NCBI RefSeq assembly: GCF_038784515.1
Contig: NZ_CP152376.1
Span: 310,001 to 374,000, forward strand
DNA: 64,000 nucleotides
From: Rhodoferax sp. GW822-FHT02A01
GTDB lineage: Bacteria > Pseudomonadota > Gammaproteobacteria > Burkholderiales > Burkholderiaceae_C
Direction: 5' to 3'
Shown one piece after another: positions 1 through 9,189 of this stretch. A program made the position numbers and the translations under genes. The notes beneath the pieces were generated by a model. That model was given only the letters and a program-made list of their open reading frames with translations. It was not told the origin of the DNA and searched no databases. Within the stretch, counting starts at the first letter, position 1, and every line of letters begins with the position of its first letter.

Positions 1-2
1 AC

Positions 3-1055
3 CCCCAGGCGGCCGCCTTTTTGCGCACCAATCCGTTGGTGCAAAAGAATCTGTTGGGCCGCGTAGGCCGTGCGGTGACGGCAGAGGCGAGCGGAAGCAA
101 CGGCCTGCTCAAGCTACAAGCCCGCTGGAGTCCGGATGAAGATGGCACTTTCAAACGCCTTACGGTGGAAAAGACAGACACGGGCTTTACCTCGCGCCTG
201 GAAACCCTGCCCCTGGTCGCCTCTTCGCGCATGGCTAGCGGCGTCATCTCTACCAACCTGTTTGCAGCCACGGACGAAGCCCGGATCCCCGATTCCGTGG
301 CCAACCAGCTGGCCGACATCTTCTCCGGCGACATCGACTTCCACCGCGCCCTGCGCAAGGGCGACCGGTTTTCCGTCGTGTACGAGACGCTTGAAGGCGA
401 TGGCGAACCGCTGCGCGCCGGACGGGTGCTCAGCACCGAGTTCGTCAACGGAGGCAAGTCCTACCAAGCCATGTGGTTTGAAGACCCCGAATCCGCCGTT
501 CGTGGCGTGCACAAAGGCGGCTACTACACCTTGGCCGGTGAAAGCCTGAAACGCGCGTTCCTGGCTTCGCCCATGGAGTTCTCGCGCATTACCAGCGGTT
601 TCAAGATGCGCTTTCACCCCATTCTGCAGGTCTGGAAGGCCCATCTGGGCGTGGACTACGCCGCTGCCGTTGGTACGCCGGTGCGCAGCGTCGGCGACGG
701 CGTCGTGGAGTTTGCCGGCGTGCAGAACGGTTACGGCAATGTGGTGAAGATCAAGCACCAGGGCCAGATCAGCACGGTCTACGCCCATTTGAGTCGCATC
801 AATGTGCGCGTGGGTCAGTCCGTTGCGCAGAGCCAGACCATTGGTCTGGTGGGCATGACGGGCTGGGCAACTGGACCTCATTTGCACTTCGAGTACCGGG
901 TGAACGGCGTGTACCAAGACCCGCAAACCATCGCCCGACGCAACGACACACAGCCCTTGGCCACTGCCATGAGGCCGCTATTCGACAAGGCGGCCGCCCA
1001 AGCGCGTGACGCTCTGGCAGCAGCCCGTCAGACGCAGCTGACCAGCATCGAATAG
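3..1055 (+). CDS. M23 family metallopeptidase (5' end outside window)
   Basis: Zinc endopeptidase of the LytM/M23 type that cuts peptidoglycan cross-links in the periplasm. The reading frame is open from base 3, so the N-terminus (probably membrane anchor or signal) lies upstream of the window. The C-terminal half carries the M23 signature: HLGVDYA (first His and Asp zinc ligands) and GPHLHFEYRVNG (catalytic and zinc His), with the conserved GYGN and TVYAHLS stretches between them. The part before it resembles the OapA/CsgI-like region of long M23 proteins. It stops shortly before anmK on the same strand, which fits a shared role in wall turnover. Function is sure at family level; the exact cleavage specificity is not visible. 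Confidence 0.9.
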   Translation, partial: PQAAAFLRTNPLVQKNLLGRVGRAVTAEASGSNGLLKLQARWSPDEDGTFKRLTVEKTDTGFTSRLETLPLVASSRMASGVISTNLFAATDEARIPDSVANQLADIFSGDIDFHRALRKGDRFSVVYETLEGDGEPLRAGRVLSTEFVNGGKSYQAMWFEDPESAVRGVHKGGYYTLAGESLKRAFLASPMEFSRITSGFKMRFHPILQVWKAHLGVDYAAAVGTPVRSVGDGVVEFAGVQNGYGNVVKIKHQGQISTVYAHLSRINVRVGQSVAQSQTIGLVGMTGWATGPHLHFEYRVNGVYQDPQTIARRNDTQPLATAMRPLFDKAAAQARDALAAARQTQLTSIE

Positions 1056-1078
1056 GTCTGCGCAAGCGCAAGGTGGTC

Positions 1079-2194
1079 ATGTCCGACCTCTACATCGGCC
1101 TGATGTCGGGCACTTCGCTGGATGGCGTGGACGGTGTTCTGGTGGATTTTTCTTCGGTGCAGCCGCGCGTCCTGAGCCACGCCACCCAAGGTTTTGACGA
1201 CCGGTTCCGGGCAGAACTGTTGCAGCTCAACACCTCCGGACCGGATGAGTTGCACCGCGCCGCATTGGCCGCCAACGAATTGGCTCGGGTCTATGCCTTG
1301 GTTGTGAAACGGCTTCTGGAAACCACCGGAACCCAACCTGCGCAGGTGCGCGCCGTAGGTGCGCATGGGCAGACCGTGCGCCACCGACCACAGCAGTTCG
1401 ATGGCACCGGCTATACCTTGCAACTGAACCAGCCCGGTCTTTTGGCCGAACTGTGCGGCATGGATGTGGTCGCCGATTTCCGCAGCCGGGACGTGGCCGC
1501 CGGTGGCCAGGGTGCGCCGCTGGTCCCGCCGTTTCATCAAGCGCTATTTGGCCAGCTTCCAGGCGTAACGGCGGTACTCAACATTGGCGGCATCTCCAAC
1601 CTCTCGTTGCTCAATGCCAGCGGCGCCGGAAGTCTCATCGGTTTTGATTGCGGCCCCGGAAATGCGCTGATGGACGCCTGGAGCCAAACCCACACCAGAC
1701 AGGCTTTTGACGCAGAGGGCCGCTGGGCGGCAGCCGGTACGGTGCATGCCGGATTGCTGCAGAGTCTGTTGAGCGAGCCCTTTCTTGCATTGCCGGCGCC
1801 CAAGAGCACGGGGCGCGATTTGTTCAACGGCCCTTGGCTGCAAGCGCATTTGCAGTCATTTGCCCACGTGTCTGCCCAGGATGTACAAGCAACCCTGACG
1901 GAACTGACCGCGCAGGCGTGTGCCGACAGCCTGCTGAAGCAGGCACCAGACTGCAAGCGGCTGATTGTTTGCGGTGGCGGCGCCCTCAATACCCACCTCA
2001 TGTCCAGGCTGCGGGCTCTGCTTCCCGGTTGTGACGTAGCCAGTTCTGCCGTGCACGGGCTGCCACCGTTGCAGGTTGAGGCAACCGCCTTTGCCTGGTT
2101 GGCCCGCCAGTGCTTGGAGCGCCAGACTGGGAGCGTCCAAAGTGTTACGGGCGCCAGAGGCGCCCGCATCCTGGGTGCAATCTACCCCGCCTGA
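1079..2194 (+). CDS. anmK: Anhydro-N-acetylmuramic acid kinase
   Basis: Cytoplasmic kinase that hydrolyses and phosphorylates 1,6-anhydro-MurNAc to MurNAc-6-phosphate in peptidoglycan recycling. The N-terminal GLMSGTSLDGVDGVLVDF is the family's ATP-binding signature; VGAHGQTVRHRP, NIGGISNLS, GFDCGPGNALMDAW and CGGGALNTHLM follow in the usual order, and the 371-residue length is normal. ATG at 1079 is chosen over GTG at 1073, which lies six bases upstream in frame. The gene follows the M23 peptidase by about 20 bases and is probably co-transcribed with it. Confidence 0.96.
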   Translation: MSDLYIGLMSGTSLDGVDGVLVDFSSVQPRVLSHATQGFDDRFRAELLQLNTSGPDELHRAALAANELARVYALVVKRLLETTGTQPAQVRAVGAHGQTVRHRPQQFDGTGYTLQLNQPGLLAELCGMDVVADFRSRDVAAGGQGAPLVPPFHQALFGQLPGVTAVLNIGGISNLSLLNASGAGSLIGFDCGPGNALMDAWSQTHTRQAFDAEGRWAAAGTVHAGLLQSLLSEPFLALPAPKSTGRDLFNGPWLQAHLQSFAHVSAQDVQATLTELTAQACADSLLKQAPDCKRLIVCGGGALNTHLMSRLRALLPGCDVASSAVHGLPPLQVEATAFAWLARQCLERQTGSVQSVTGARGARILGAIYPA

Positions 2195-2211
2195 CAGGCG
2201 AGGTGTAACTT

Positions 2212-2577
2212 TCAGGTCGAGAAGGAAGAGCCGCAACCACACGTTGTGGTGGCATTGGGGTTCTTGATGACGAACTGGGCACCCTGCAAGTCTTCCTTGT
2301 AGTCGATCTCGGCACCTACCAGGTACTGGTAGCTCATGGCGTCAATCAGCAAGGACACACCATTCTTGGTCATGGTGGTGTCGTCTTCGTTGGTGATTTC
2401 GTCAAAGGTGAAGCCGTACTGGAAGCCGGAACAGCCACCACCCTGCACGAATACGCGCAATTTCAGTTCGGGGTTGCCCTCCTCGGCAATCAGGTCAGCA
2501 ACCTTGGCCGCCGCGCTATCCGTAAAGAGAATGGGGGCGGGCATTTCGGTCTGTACATTTTCGGCAACGGCGCTCAT
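2212..2577 (-). CDS. erpA: Iron-sulfur cluster insertion protein ErpA
   Basis: A-type carrier (HesB/IscA family) that delivers Fe-S clusters to apoproteins in the cytoplasm. The 121-residue protein has the three conserved cysteines: one in [11 protein letters not shown] near the middle and two in TTCGCGSSF at the C-terminus. It converges on anmK, with only about 17 bases between the two stop codons. It is the last gene of a minus-strand run that starts with a coiled-coil membrane protein and a bactofilin. Confidence 0.96.
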   Translation of the reverse strand: MSAVAENVQTEMPAPILFTDSAAAKVADLIAEEGNPELKLRVFVQGGGCSGFQYGFTFDEITNEDDTTMTKNGVSLLIDAMSYQYLVGAEIDYKEDLQGAQFVIKNPNATTTCGCGSSFST

Positions 2578-2637
2578 GGGGGACTCCTGTCAGTTCTGCA
2601 ATACCGCAATACTACACAAAAAAGCTCGGGAATTCTT

Positions 2638-3033
2638 TCAAGGGTTATTTGCCGCTAGTTTCAGTGCGGGCTTTTCCTCGCCTTCGAGCAGCGGACACAG
2701 CTGACCCGCGATCAGGGCGCCCAGATGCATTTCCAGCGCAGCATAGTGCACGTCACCTTCGATACGGGATTTGGGCTGCAGTTCAAGCAATTGGCGGGCA
2801 TGGACCGGTCCGCGGACCGTGCCGTTCAGGATGATGTGGTCGGCGGTGACGGCCCCTTCAATCCTGGCCATCTCCGATATCACCAGCAGGCTGGGCTGGC
2901 CGGTGTCGGCCTGGACGTCTCCGCTGACCTCGCCGTCAATGCGAAGCCCTTCGCTGAAGAAAATATTGCCCGCAATGCGGCTTCCCTGGGCGATCAGGCT
3001 TTTGATAGGGGGCTGCTTCTTCTTGTTGAACAT
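2638..3033 (-). CDS. Bactofilin family protein (polymer-forming cytoskeletal protein)
   Basis: Small cytoskeletal protein of the DUF583 family that polymerises without nucleotide through a right-handed beta-helix. The 131 residues show the typical core of short hydrophobic turns (GSRIAGNIFFSEGLRIDGEV, then IEGAVTADHIILNGTVRGPV, then IEGDVHYAALEMHLGALIAG), with charged tails on both sides. In other bacteria bactofilins position peptidoglycan hydrolases and are often encoded near M23 peptidases. Here an M23 gene lies 1.6 kb away on the other strand, so a functional link is inference. The start lies 19 bases after the stop of the upstream gene. Confidence 0.93.
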   Translation of the reverse strand: MFNKKKQPPIKSLIAQGSRIAGNIFFSEGLRIDGEVSGDVQADTGQPSLLVISEMARIEGAVTADHIILNGTVRGPVHARQLLELQPKSRIEGDVHYAALEMHLGALIAGQLCPLLEGEEKPALKLAANNP

Positions 3034-3052
3034 GGTTCACCTCGTGGGGTAT

Positions 3053-3781
3053 CTACATCTTCAGGGTCTGCGTGGCACGCAGCGCATTGCCTTCCAGCAC
3101 CCGCGCCACCACACTCTTGACAACGACTTGTGCAGGCACTTCCAGAGCGCCCTGCAGGCGCCCGTATTGTCGGACGGTAAAGCTTTGCGAACCACCGGGC
3201 AGATTGGTTACCCAAGGCTTGCCACCCAGGGTGCCACTAAAGGTCAGCTCCAGACGGCCACTGAACTCCGCAACATTCTTGCCGGACTGAATGACCAGCG
3301 CCTGCCATTTCAGGTCCTTGCCATTTTGGATTTCCGCCTGAAGCCCCCGGATGGCCACGCCTTCCGCGCCGGTGGAAGGAATGAGTTTCTCGAAAAAACC
3401 CAGGTCGTCGCGCAAAGACTGGTTTTCAGTCTGCATCTGCTTGACCTGCTCCAGCAGCTTCTCCTCGGAAGCTTTGCCCACGTTTACCAGCGTGCCCGCG
3501 GTGTTGGCAATCAGTTGGGCTTTGTCTCGCTCCTCCTGCAGCCTAGCCAGCTCTTCGCGCAACCTCGCCATTTGAGAGCGCAGGACGACCAGTTCCGCTT
3601 TGGCGCCATGGTCCAGTCCCGCAATGTCCTTGCCAAACTCGAACGCCCAAAGCCCGATCGCAGCACAGAACCCCAGAACAATCGCTGCCACCGCCCAGCG
3701 GAAAGGCCAAGGCAAGGCGCTTCGCACAGCCATGCGAGGCGCGCTGATGGTGAGTCGGCGAAGAAACAGGCGCAGTTTCAT
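3053..3781 (-). CDS. DUF6776-like membrane-anchored coiled-coil protein
   Basis: Protein of unknown function, 242 residues. It begins with a basic stretch and one membrane helix (about residues 25-46, AVAAIVLGFCAAIGLWAFEF). A coiled coil follows (about 60-135, rich in Glu, Leu, Gln and Arg), then a C-terminal beta-rich domain (about 145-240) with FSGRLELTFSGTLGGKPW. This layout matches a family widespread in Burkholderiales next to bactofilin genes. The coiled coil probably lies in the periplasm. It precedes the bactofilin gene by 19 bases, so the two are probably one transcript. A scaffold role is a guess from context. Confidence 0.75.
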   Translation of the reverse strand: MKLRLFLRRLTISAPRMAVRSALPWPFRWAVAAIVLGFCAAIGLWAFEFGKDIAGLDHGAKAELVVLRSQMARLREELARLQEERDKAQLIANTAGTLVNVGKASEEKLLEQVKQMQTENQSLRDDLGFFEKLIPSTGAEGVAIRGLQAEIQNGKDLKWQALVIQSGKNVAEFSGRLELTFSGTLGGKPWVTNLPGGSQSFTVRQYGRLQGALEVPAQVVVKSVVARVLEGNALRATQTLKM

Positions 3782-3808
3782 GGAGGCCGCAGTCTAGCAG
3801 GCACCATG

Positions 3809-3843
3809 AAAAAAGCCGCTGAAACTTGCATTCCAGCGGCTTT
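3809..3843 (-). terminator. Rho-independent terminator after rpsI
   Basis: On the minus strand a perfect 10-bp stem (AAAGCCGCTG pairing with CAGCGGCTTT), loop of about 12 bases, runs directly into six T's. It lies 27 bases beyond the rpsI stop and ends the rplM-rpsI transcript before the next gene, DUF6776, which is on the same strand. Confidence 0.85.
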
Positions 3844-3869
3844 GGCAATTGCCAGCAATAAGCGAGTGC

Positions 3870-4262
3870 TTAGCGCTTGGAGAACTGCTTGCGACGGCGA
3901 GCGCCGTGGAAACCGACCTTCTTACGTTCGACTTCACGTGCATCGCGGGTCACGAAGCCAGCCTGGCTCAGGACGGGCTTGAGGGTAGCGTCGTAATCGA
4001 TCAGAGCACGGGTAATGCCATGGCGAGTTGCACCAGCCTGACCGGACTCACCACCACCAGCCACATTGACCATGATGTCAAAGGTTTCAGCGTGGTTGGT
4101 CAACAGCAGGGGCTGCTTGCAGATCATGATGGAAGTAGCGCGACCGAAGAATTTTTCGATGGCCTTGCCGTTCACCACGATTTGGCCGGAGCCTTTTTTC
4201 AGAAACACGCGGGCGACGCTGGACTTGCGACGGCCGGTGCCATTGTTCCATTCACCGATCAT
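3870..4262 (-). CDS. rpsI: 30S ribosomal protein S9
   Basis: Small-subunit protein whose C-terminal tail reaches the P-site tRNA. The 130-residue sequence has the family opening [19 protein letters not shown] and the middle motif [22 protein letters not shown]. It ends in the basic GRRKQFSKR, the universal KR C-terminus. Its ATG overlaps the stop of rplM in an ATGA, so it is translationally coupled to L13, the usual bacterial arrangement. Confidence 0.98.
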   Translation of the reverse strand: MIGEWNNGTGRRKSSVARVFLKKGSGQIVVNGKAIEKFFGRATSIMICKQPLLLTNHAETFDIMVNVAGGGESGQAGATRHGITRALIDYDATLKPVLSQAGFVTRDAREVERKKVGFHGARRRKQFSKR

Positions 4263-4729
4263 TTGGCGGCCTCTCTCTTCACTGCGTTGGCAGAAATACC
4301 GGGGATTTCCAGAACCTTGGGTTGCTGGGCGGTATGGGGATGCTCTGCACCACCGTAGACCTTGAGCTTCTTGATCATGGCGTAGCCCAGGGGTCCCTTG
4401 GGCAGCATGCCCTTGACGGCTTTTTCCAAAGCGCGGCCGGGGTGCTTGGCTTGCATGTCGCGGAAGTTGGTGGCAGTGATGCCGCCGGGGTAACCAGAGT
4501 GACGGTAGTACACCTTGTCGATCGGCTTGGCGCCGGTGACACGCAACTGGGATGCGTTGATGATGACGATGAAGTCACCGGTATCTACGTGAGGCGTGTA
4601 AATGGCCTTGTGTTTGCCGCGCAAACGGAGAGCAACTTCGCTGGCTACTCGTCCGAGGACCTTGTCGGTCGCGTCAATCACAAACCACTCGTGCACGACC
4701 TCAGCGGGTTTTGCGCTGAAAGTTGACAT
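4259..4729 (-). CDS. rplM: 50S ribosomal protein L13
   Basis: Large-subunit assembly protein. The conserved core is present: [47 protein letters not shown] and [20 protein letters not shown]. The ATG at 4729 begins MSTFSAKP, the usual start in this group. The frame is open further upstream, but that stretch belongs to the leader. At 156 residues it is about 14 longer than the E. coli protein through its C-terminal end ([18 protein letters not shown]). Confidence 0.97.
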   Translation of the reverse strand: MSTFSAKPAEVVHEWFVIDATDKVLGRVASEVALRLRGKHKAIYTPHVDTGDFIVIINASQLRVTGAKPIDKVYYRHSGYPGGITATNFRDMQAKHPGRALEKAVKGMLPKGPLGYAMIKKLKVYGGAEHPHTAQQPKVLEIPGISANAVKREAAK

Positions 4730-4909
4730 GAGAATCTCTTTAGAAAAGTTGGTTTGGCGGGCTCTTTTCCACGGTCGGTGTTCCTTCTTGTACCGTCCGC
4801 CTTGCGGCATCCAGCGGGGAATCTCTTAGGTGGGTTTTGCCAGGATCAGCCTTGCAGCAGGGCCATGACACCTTCGCCGCGGAACCACAAATTCGCTGCG
4901 AAGCCCGCC

Positions 4910-4915
4910 ATTATA
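4910..4915 (-). promoter_or_regulatory. Probable -10 box of the rplM-rpsI operon
   Basis: On the minus strand a perfect TATAAT stands about 180 bases upstream of rplM, leaving a long untranslated leader. No good -35 hexamer is visible at the right distance. The leader may hold control elements, but no conserved leader motif was recognised by eye. Confidence 0.45.
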
Positions 4916-4970
4916 TGAAAGTTGATCAGCTTTTGGGGAACTTTTATGCGGGAAGCGTTACCATCAGGCC

Positions 4971-5861
4971 ATGTTCAGCTACCGCCACGCCTTCCACGCA
5001 GGAAACCACGCCGATGTGCTCAAACACATTGTTTTGCTGGCCGTCATGCGTTACATGACCCAAAAAGACACGGCACTCAATGTGTTCGACACCCATGCGG
5101 GGGCCGGTTTGTACCGTCTGGACGGGGATTTTGCCAAGACCAGCGCCGAGGCTGCCGAAGGCTTCCTGAAGCTGGTTGCCAGCAAGGCGGAGCAACCTTT
5201 TGCCCCCGCCATCCAGGATTACATCGAGATGGTGGCGGGTTTCAACGCAGGCGGCACCTGGAGCGTGTATCCAGGTTCACCGTTCATTATCCAAAGCCTG
5301 TTGCACGGGCGCGACAAGCTCAAGCTGTTTGAGCTGCACCCCACCGATACCAAGACGTTGACGGCCAATATCGCCCAGCTGGAGGCCGGACGCCAGGTCA
5401 CCATCCTGCGCGAAGATGGCTTTGAAGGCCTGAAGAAATTCCTGCCACCACCATCGCGCCGGGCTCTGGTTCTGTGCGACCCCAGCTACGAGCTCAAGAA
5501 CGACTACGCTCGGGTGCAGGCCATGGTAGTGGATGCCATGCAGCGCTTCCCCACGGGAACCTATGCCGTCTGGTATCCCATCATTCCGCGCCCGGAAGCG
5601 CATGACGTTCCCAAGAAGCTCAAGACCCTGGCCAACAAATATGGCAAGAGCTGGCTGGGCGCCACCCTGACGGTCAAGAACAGCAAACTGACGCAGGATG
5701 CCGAAGGCGAAGTGGTACGCCCAGGCCTGCCGGCCAGTGGCATGTTCCTGATCAACCCGCCGCACACCCTCAAAGCCTTGCTCAAGGACGCCCTGCCCCA
5801 ACTGGTCAAGGCACTGGGACAGGACCAGCACGCCGCCTTCACACTGGAAAGCGGCGGCTAG
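4971..5861 (+). CDS. rlmJ: 23S rRNA (adenine(2030)-N6)-methyltransferase RlmJ
   Basis: SAM-dependent methyltransferase that modifies A2030 of 23S rRNA. The N-terminus MFSYRHAFHAGNHADVLKH is the hallmark of RlmJ, followed by the SAM-binding region with FDTHAGAGLY. The catalytic motif CDPSYELKNDY is the family's D/NPPY equivalent, and YPII appears later. The 296-residue length is a little above the E. coli protein (280). It sits alone between divergent rplM and convergent metF. Confidence 0.95.
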   Translation: MFSYRHAFHAGNHADVLKHIVLLAVMRYMTQKDTALNVFDTHAGAGLYRLDGDFAKTSAEAAEGFLKLVASKAEQPFAPAIQDYIEMVAGFNAGGTWSVYPGSPFIIQSLLHGRDKLKLFELHPTDTKTLTANIAQLEAGRQVTILREDGFEGLKKFLPPPSRRALVLCDPSYELKNDYARVQAMVVDAMQRFPTGTYAVWYPIIPRPEAHDVPKKLKTLANKYGKSWLGATLTVKNSKLTQDAEGEVVRPGLPASGMFLINPPHTLKALLKDALPQLVKALGQDQHAAFTLESGG

Positions 5862-5872
5862 GCAGTCCCCTC

Positions 5873-6748
5873 TCAGGCTGCGGCGCGGACTGAAGCAGCC
5901 TGGGCGGGTACCAATCCCAGGCAGGAACACAAGGCCAGCACCGGCGCACTCTGGTTCATGGTGTAGAAGTGCAGTGCGGACACGCCACCGTCCAGCAGGC
6001 GACTGCACAGGTCGGCCACCACATCCAGCCCGAAGGCGCGTATGGATGCCAGATCCTCCCCGTAGCTTTGCAGCCGCATGCGGATCCAGCGAGGTATCTC
6101 TGCTCCACAGCCATCCGAGAAACGCATGAGCTGCGTGGCATTGGTGATCGGCATGATGCCCGGGATCAGTGGAATTTCCACGCCTCTGGCGCTGACCTCG
6201 TCGCGGAAACGAAAGTACGCATCGGCATTGAAGAAGTACTGCGTGATGGCCGAATTGGCACCGGCCTGGGCCTTGATCACGAACGCTTCCAGGTCGGCGG
6301 CGGGTGATTTGGCCTGGGGATGCACCTCCGGATAGGCTGCCACCTCCACCGAGAAGAAGTCGCCCGTTTCCTCGCGGATAAAGCGCACCAGGTCGCTGCC
6401 ATGGCGAAAGTCTCCGGCAATGCCGTAACCACTGGGCAGGTCGCCACGCAAGGCCACGATGCGCTTCACGCCCATGGCCTTGAGCTGGGCCAGCTGTTCG
6501 CGAACGGACGCCTTGCTGGCACCAATGCAGGACAGATGCGAAGCAGCGGCCATGCCTTCGGACACCATTTCGCGCAGCGTGCTGAACGTGCCTTCCTGCG
6601 TGGTGCCACCGGCACCAAAGGTCACAGAGCAGAACTCGGGATTCAAAACATACAAGTCCTTGCGGATGCCGGCCATCTTGGCCGCCACTTCGGGACTCTT
6701 GGCCGGGAAGAACTCCAGGCTCAGGGGAACGCGCTTGTTCGCGGTCAT
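5873..6748 (-). CDS. metF: Methylenetetrahydrofolate reductase
   Basis: FAD enzyme that reduces 5,10-methylene-THF to 5-methyl-THF, the methyl donor for methionine synthesis. Recognised by SLEFFPAKSPE at the N-terminus, FCSVTFGAGGTTQEGT, RIVALRGDLP, ITQYFFNADAYF and IPGIMPITNATQL, then LHFYTMNQ near the end. Two ATGs lie six bases apart. The inner one (6748) has AGGAG at ideal spacing, whereas the outer one touches that same AGGAG. It is the last gene of ahcY-tlyA-metF and shares the SAM/SAH cycle with ahcY. Confidence 0.96.
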   Translation of the reverse strand: MTANKRVPLSLEFFPAKSPEVAAKMAGIRKDLYVLNPEFCSVTFGAGGTTQEGTFSTLREMVSEGMAAASHLSCIGASKASVREQLAQLKAMGVKRIVALRGDLPSGYGIAGDFRHGSDLVRFIREETGDFFSVEVAAYPEVHPQAKSPAADLEAFVIKAQAGANSAITQYFFNADAYFRFRDEVSARGVEIPLIPGIMPITNATQLMRFSDGCGAEIPRWIRMRLQSYGEDLASIRAFGLDVVADLCSRLLDGGVSALHFYTMNQSAPVLALCSCLGLVPAQAASVRAAA

Positions 6749-6794
6749 AACCATCTCCTACCTCACCGGGCACAGCATGCTGCCATGCCGGGTT

Positions 6795-7634
6795 TCATTC
6801 AGCCACGTGGGTGGCGCAAATAAAAAACTCGCGGTTGCCGTCGCCGCCTTCAATGGGCGAGTCGAACCACGCGGTAACAGTCAAACCCAGAGCGGCGCAC
6901 GCTTCACGCAAACGCTGCTCCACGATGACGTACATGGCTGGATCTTTGACAATGCCGCCCTTGCCGACTTGGCCGGGCTGCAACTCAAACTGGGGTTTCA
7001 CCAGGGTCAACAAAGTACCACCGGGCTTGAGCAGAGGCACGATGGCTGGCAGGACCAGGGTTTGGGAAATAAAGGACAGATCGGCCACGATCAGGTCGAA
7101 CTCCGGCGCAAATTCCGACACGGCATCATCCACGCCGTCTGCGTCAGCATCTTCGTCCTCTTCAAACTGGCCATCCTCGCCCGTGCTGTCTTCGTAAGCC
7201 TGGATCAAATCCTCGGCCGTGAGCGCACGCGCATTCACCTTTTCCACGCACAGCACGCGCGGATCGGTACGCAGTGCGGGATGCAACTGGGCACTGCCCA
7301 CATCCACACCAACCACCGACTTGGCACCCTGCTGCAGCAGACAATCCGTAAACCCTCCGGTCGATTGACCGACATCCAGGCAGGCAAACCCTTTGACCGA
7401 CAGACCGACTGTTTTCAGCGCAGCTTCGAGCTTGAGCCCGCCACGCGACACGTAGCGCGCCTCGGAGTCGTCCAGCAGGCGCACTTCGGCACCTTCGGGC
7501 AACTCGTCACCGTTCTTGACGACACGCTTCCAGCTCTCACCCTGGCGCCACTCGACACCATTGGCAATCAGCCGTTGTGCCTGTGAGCGGGTGCTGGCCA
7601 GCCCCCGCTGCACCAGCAGTTGGTCTATTCGCAT
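6795..7634 (-). CDS. tlyA: TlyA family rRNA (cytidine-2'-O)-methyltransferase / hemolysin-like
   Basis: S4-domain RNA methyltransferase. The N-terminus (MRIDQLLVQRGLASTRSQAQ) is an S4 RNA-binding domain. The FtsJ-like Rossmann domain follows, with SRGGLKLEAAL, CLDVGQSTGGFTDCLLQQGA (SAM-binding) and DLIVADLSFIS, then LVKPQFE. An unusual acidic stretch, about residues 150-175, is rich in Glu and Asp and sits between beta strands of the SAM domain. The gene starts 24 bases after ahcY. It uses SAM and makes SAH, so its place in an SAH-controlled operon makes sense. Confidence 0.9.
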   Translation of the reverse strand: MRIDQLLVQRGLASTRSQAQRLIANGVEWRQGESWKRVVKNGDELPEGAEVRLLDDSEARYVSRGGLKLEAALKTVGLSVKGFACLDVGQSTGGFTDCLLQQGAKSVVGVDVGSAQLHPALRTDPRVLCVEKVNARALTAEDLIQAYEDSTGEDGQFEEDEDADADGVDDAVSEFAPEFDLIVADLSFISQTLVLPAIVPLLKPGGTLLTLVKPQFELQPGQVGKGGIVKDPAMYVIVEQRLREACAALGLTVTAWFDSPIEGGDGNREFFICATHVAE

Positions 7635-7658
7635 AAGGTTTGCTAAGAAGACCTGCGC

Positions 7659-9113
7659 TTAATAGCGGTAGGTTTCTTTCTTGTACGGACCGGACTTGCT
7701 CACGCCAATATAGGCGGCTTGCGCGTCGGTCAGCTCGGTCAGCATGGCGCCCACCTTCTTCAGATGCAAACGGGCGACCTTCTCGTCCAGATGCTTGGGC
7801 AATACGTACACCTTGCCAACCTTGTATTCCTTGGGCTTGGTGAAGAGTTCGATCTGCGCAATGGTCTGGTTGGCGAAGCTGGACGACATCACGAAGCTGG
7901 GGTGACCGGTGCCGCAGCCCAGGTTCACCAAGCGGCCCTTGGCCAACAGGATGATGCGCTTTTCAGGCTTGCCGTTCTTGCCCTTGGTAGCAGGGAAAAT
8001 CACATGATCCACCTGGGGCTTGATCTCTTCCCACTTGAGCTTTTCCAGGGAGGCGACGTCGATTTCGTTGTCGAAGTGACCGATGTTGCAGACGATGGCC
8101 TGGTCCTTCATGGCCGCCATGTGCTTGTAGGTGATGACGTCCTTGTTGCCGGTGCAGGTCACAAAGATGTCGGCCTTGTCGGCAGCGTATTCCACGGTCA
8201 CGACCTTGTAGCCTTCCATGGCGGCTTGCAGGGCGTTGATGGGGTCGATTTCGGTCACCCACACCTGGGCAGACAAGGCGCGCAGGGCCTGGGCGGAGCC
8301 CTTGCCCACGTCACCGTATCCCACGACGCAGGCTACCTTGCCGGCAATCATCACGTCGGTCGCGCGCTTGATGGCATCCACCAGCGATTCACGGCAGCCG
8401 TACAGGTTGTCGAACTTGCTCTTGGTCACCGAGTCGTTCACGTTGATGGCGCGGAATGCCAGGGAGCCCTTGGCGGCCATTTCTTCCAGGCGCATCACGC
8501 CGGTAGTGGTTTCTTCGGTGACACCGATGATGTTCTTCAGGCGACGGCTGTACCAGGTGGGGTCTACCTTCAGCTTGGCCTTGATGGCGTTGAACAGGCA
8601 GATCTCTTCTTCGCTGCCGGGCTTGGCCAGGACCTTGATGTCCTTCTCGGCCTTGGCGCCCAGGTGCATCAGCAGGGTTGCATCGCCGCCGTCGTCCAGA
8701 ATCATGTTCGGGCCTTCGGTCTTGGAACCCTTGGGGCCGAATTCAAAAATGCGGTGGGTGTAGTCCCAGTAGTCGACCAGGGTTTCGCCCTTGTAGGCAA
8801 ACACGGGCGTTCCCTTGGCAACCAGTGCAGCAGCTGCGTGGTCTTGGGTAGAGAAGATATTGCAGGAAGCCCAGCGCACTTCGGCGCCCAGGGCTTGCAG
8901 TGTTTCCACCAGCACGCCGGTCTGGATGGTCATGTGCAGGGAGCCCGTGATGCGCGCGCCCTTGAGCGGTTGCGACTTGGAGAACTCCTCACGGATGGCC
9001 ATCAGGCCAGGCATTTCGGTCTCGGCAATGGTCAGCTCTTTGCGACCCCACTGAGCCAGGCTCAGGTCGGCAATCTTGAAATCTTCGGTCTTGGCAGGCT
9101 TGGTAACGCTCAT
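7659..9113 (-). CDS. ahcY: Adenosylhomocysteinase (SAH hydrolase)
   Basis: NAD-dependent enzyme that splits S-adenosylhomocysteine into homocysteine and adenosine, relieving inhibition of methyltransferases. Clear motifs: [30 protein letters not shown], the catalytic [13 protein letters not shown], the NAD-binding [13 protein letters not shown], and [11 protein letters not shown]. The C-terminus ends in [10 protein letters not shown], the usual end. The 484-residue length includes the bacterial insertion. It is the first gene of ahcY-tlyA-metF and is preceded by an SAH riboswitch. Confidence 0.98.
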   Translation of the reverse strand: MSVTKPAKTEDFKIADLSLAQWGRKELTIAETEMPGLMAIREEFSKSQPLKGARITGSLHMTIQTGVLVETLQALGAEVRWASCNIFSTQDHAAAALVAKGTPVFAYKGETLVDYWDYTHRIFEFGPKGSKTEGPNMILDDGGDATLLMHLGAKAEKDIKVLAKPGSEEEICLFNAIKAKLKVDPTWYSRRLKNIIGVTEETTTGVMRLEEMAAKGSLAFRAINVNDSVTKSKFDNLYGCRESLVDAIKRATDVMIAGKVACVVGYGDVGKGSAQALRALSAQVWVTEIDPINALQAAMEGYKVVTVEYAADKADIFVTCTGNKDVITYKHMAAMKDQAIVCNIGHFDNEIDVASLEKLKWEEIKPQVDHVIFPATKGKNGKPEKRIILLAKGRLVNLGCGTGHPSFVMSSSFANQTIAQIELFTKPKEYKVGKVYVLPKHLDEKVARLHLKKVGAMLTELTDAQAAYIGVSKSGPYKKETYRY

Positions 9114-9189
9114 GGTTCACTCCAAAAGTTAATTTGAAAGCCACTGAACGCAGGGAAAACTCTGGGAGGGAGCTCACCCGGCAAATGCA

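Noticed and set aside
2765..2780. GATTTGGGCT in the bactofilin gene, similar to half of the palindromic-element loop
   Set aside because: Only ten bases match and there are no complementary arms around it. A match this short is expected by chance.
3809..3843. Hairpin behind rpsI as a further palindromic element
   Set aside because: The stem is only 10 bp, the loop is unrelated to the uvrA element and a T-run follows, so it is an ordinary terminator.
7719..9137. Long open frame antisense to ahcY, about 470 codons
   Set aside because: It mirrors a highly conserved gene in GC-rich DNA, where the opposite strand is often free of stops. The translation is rich in His, Gly and Val without any known domain.
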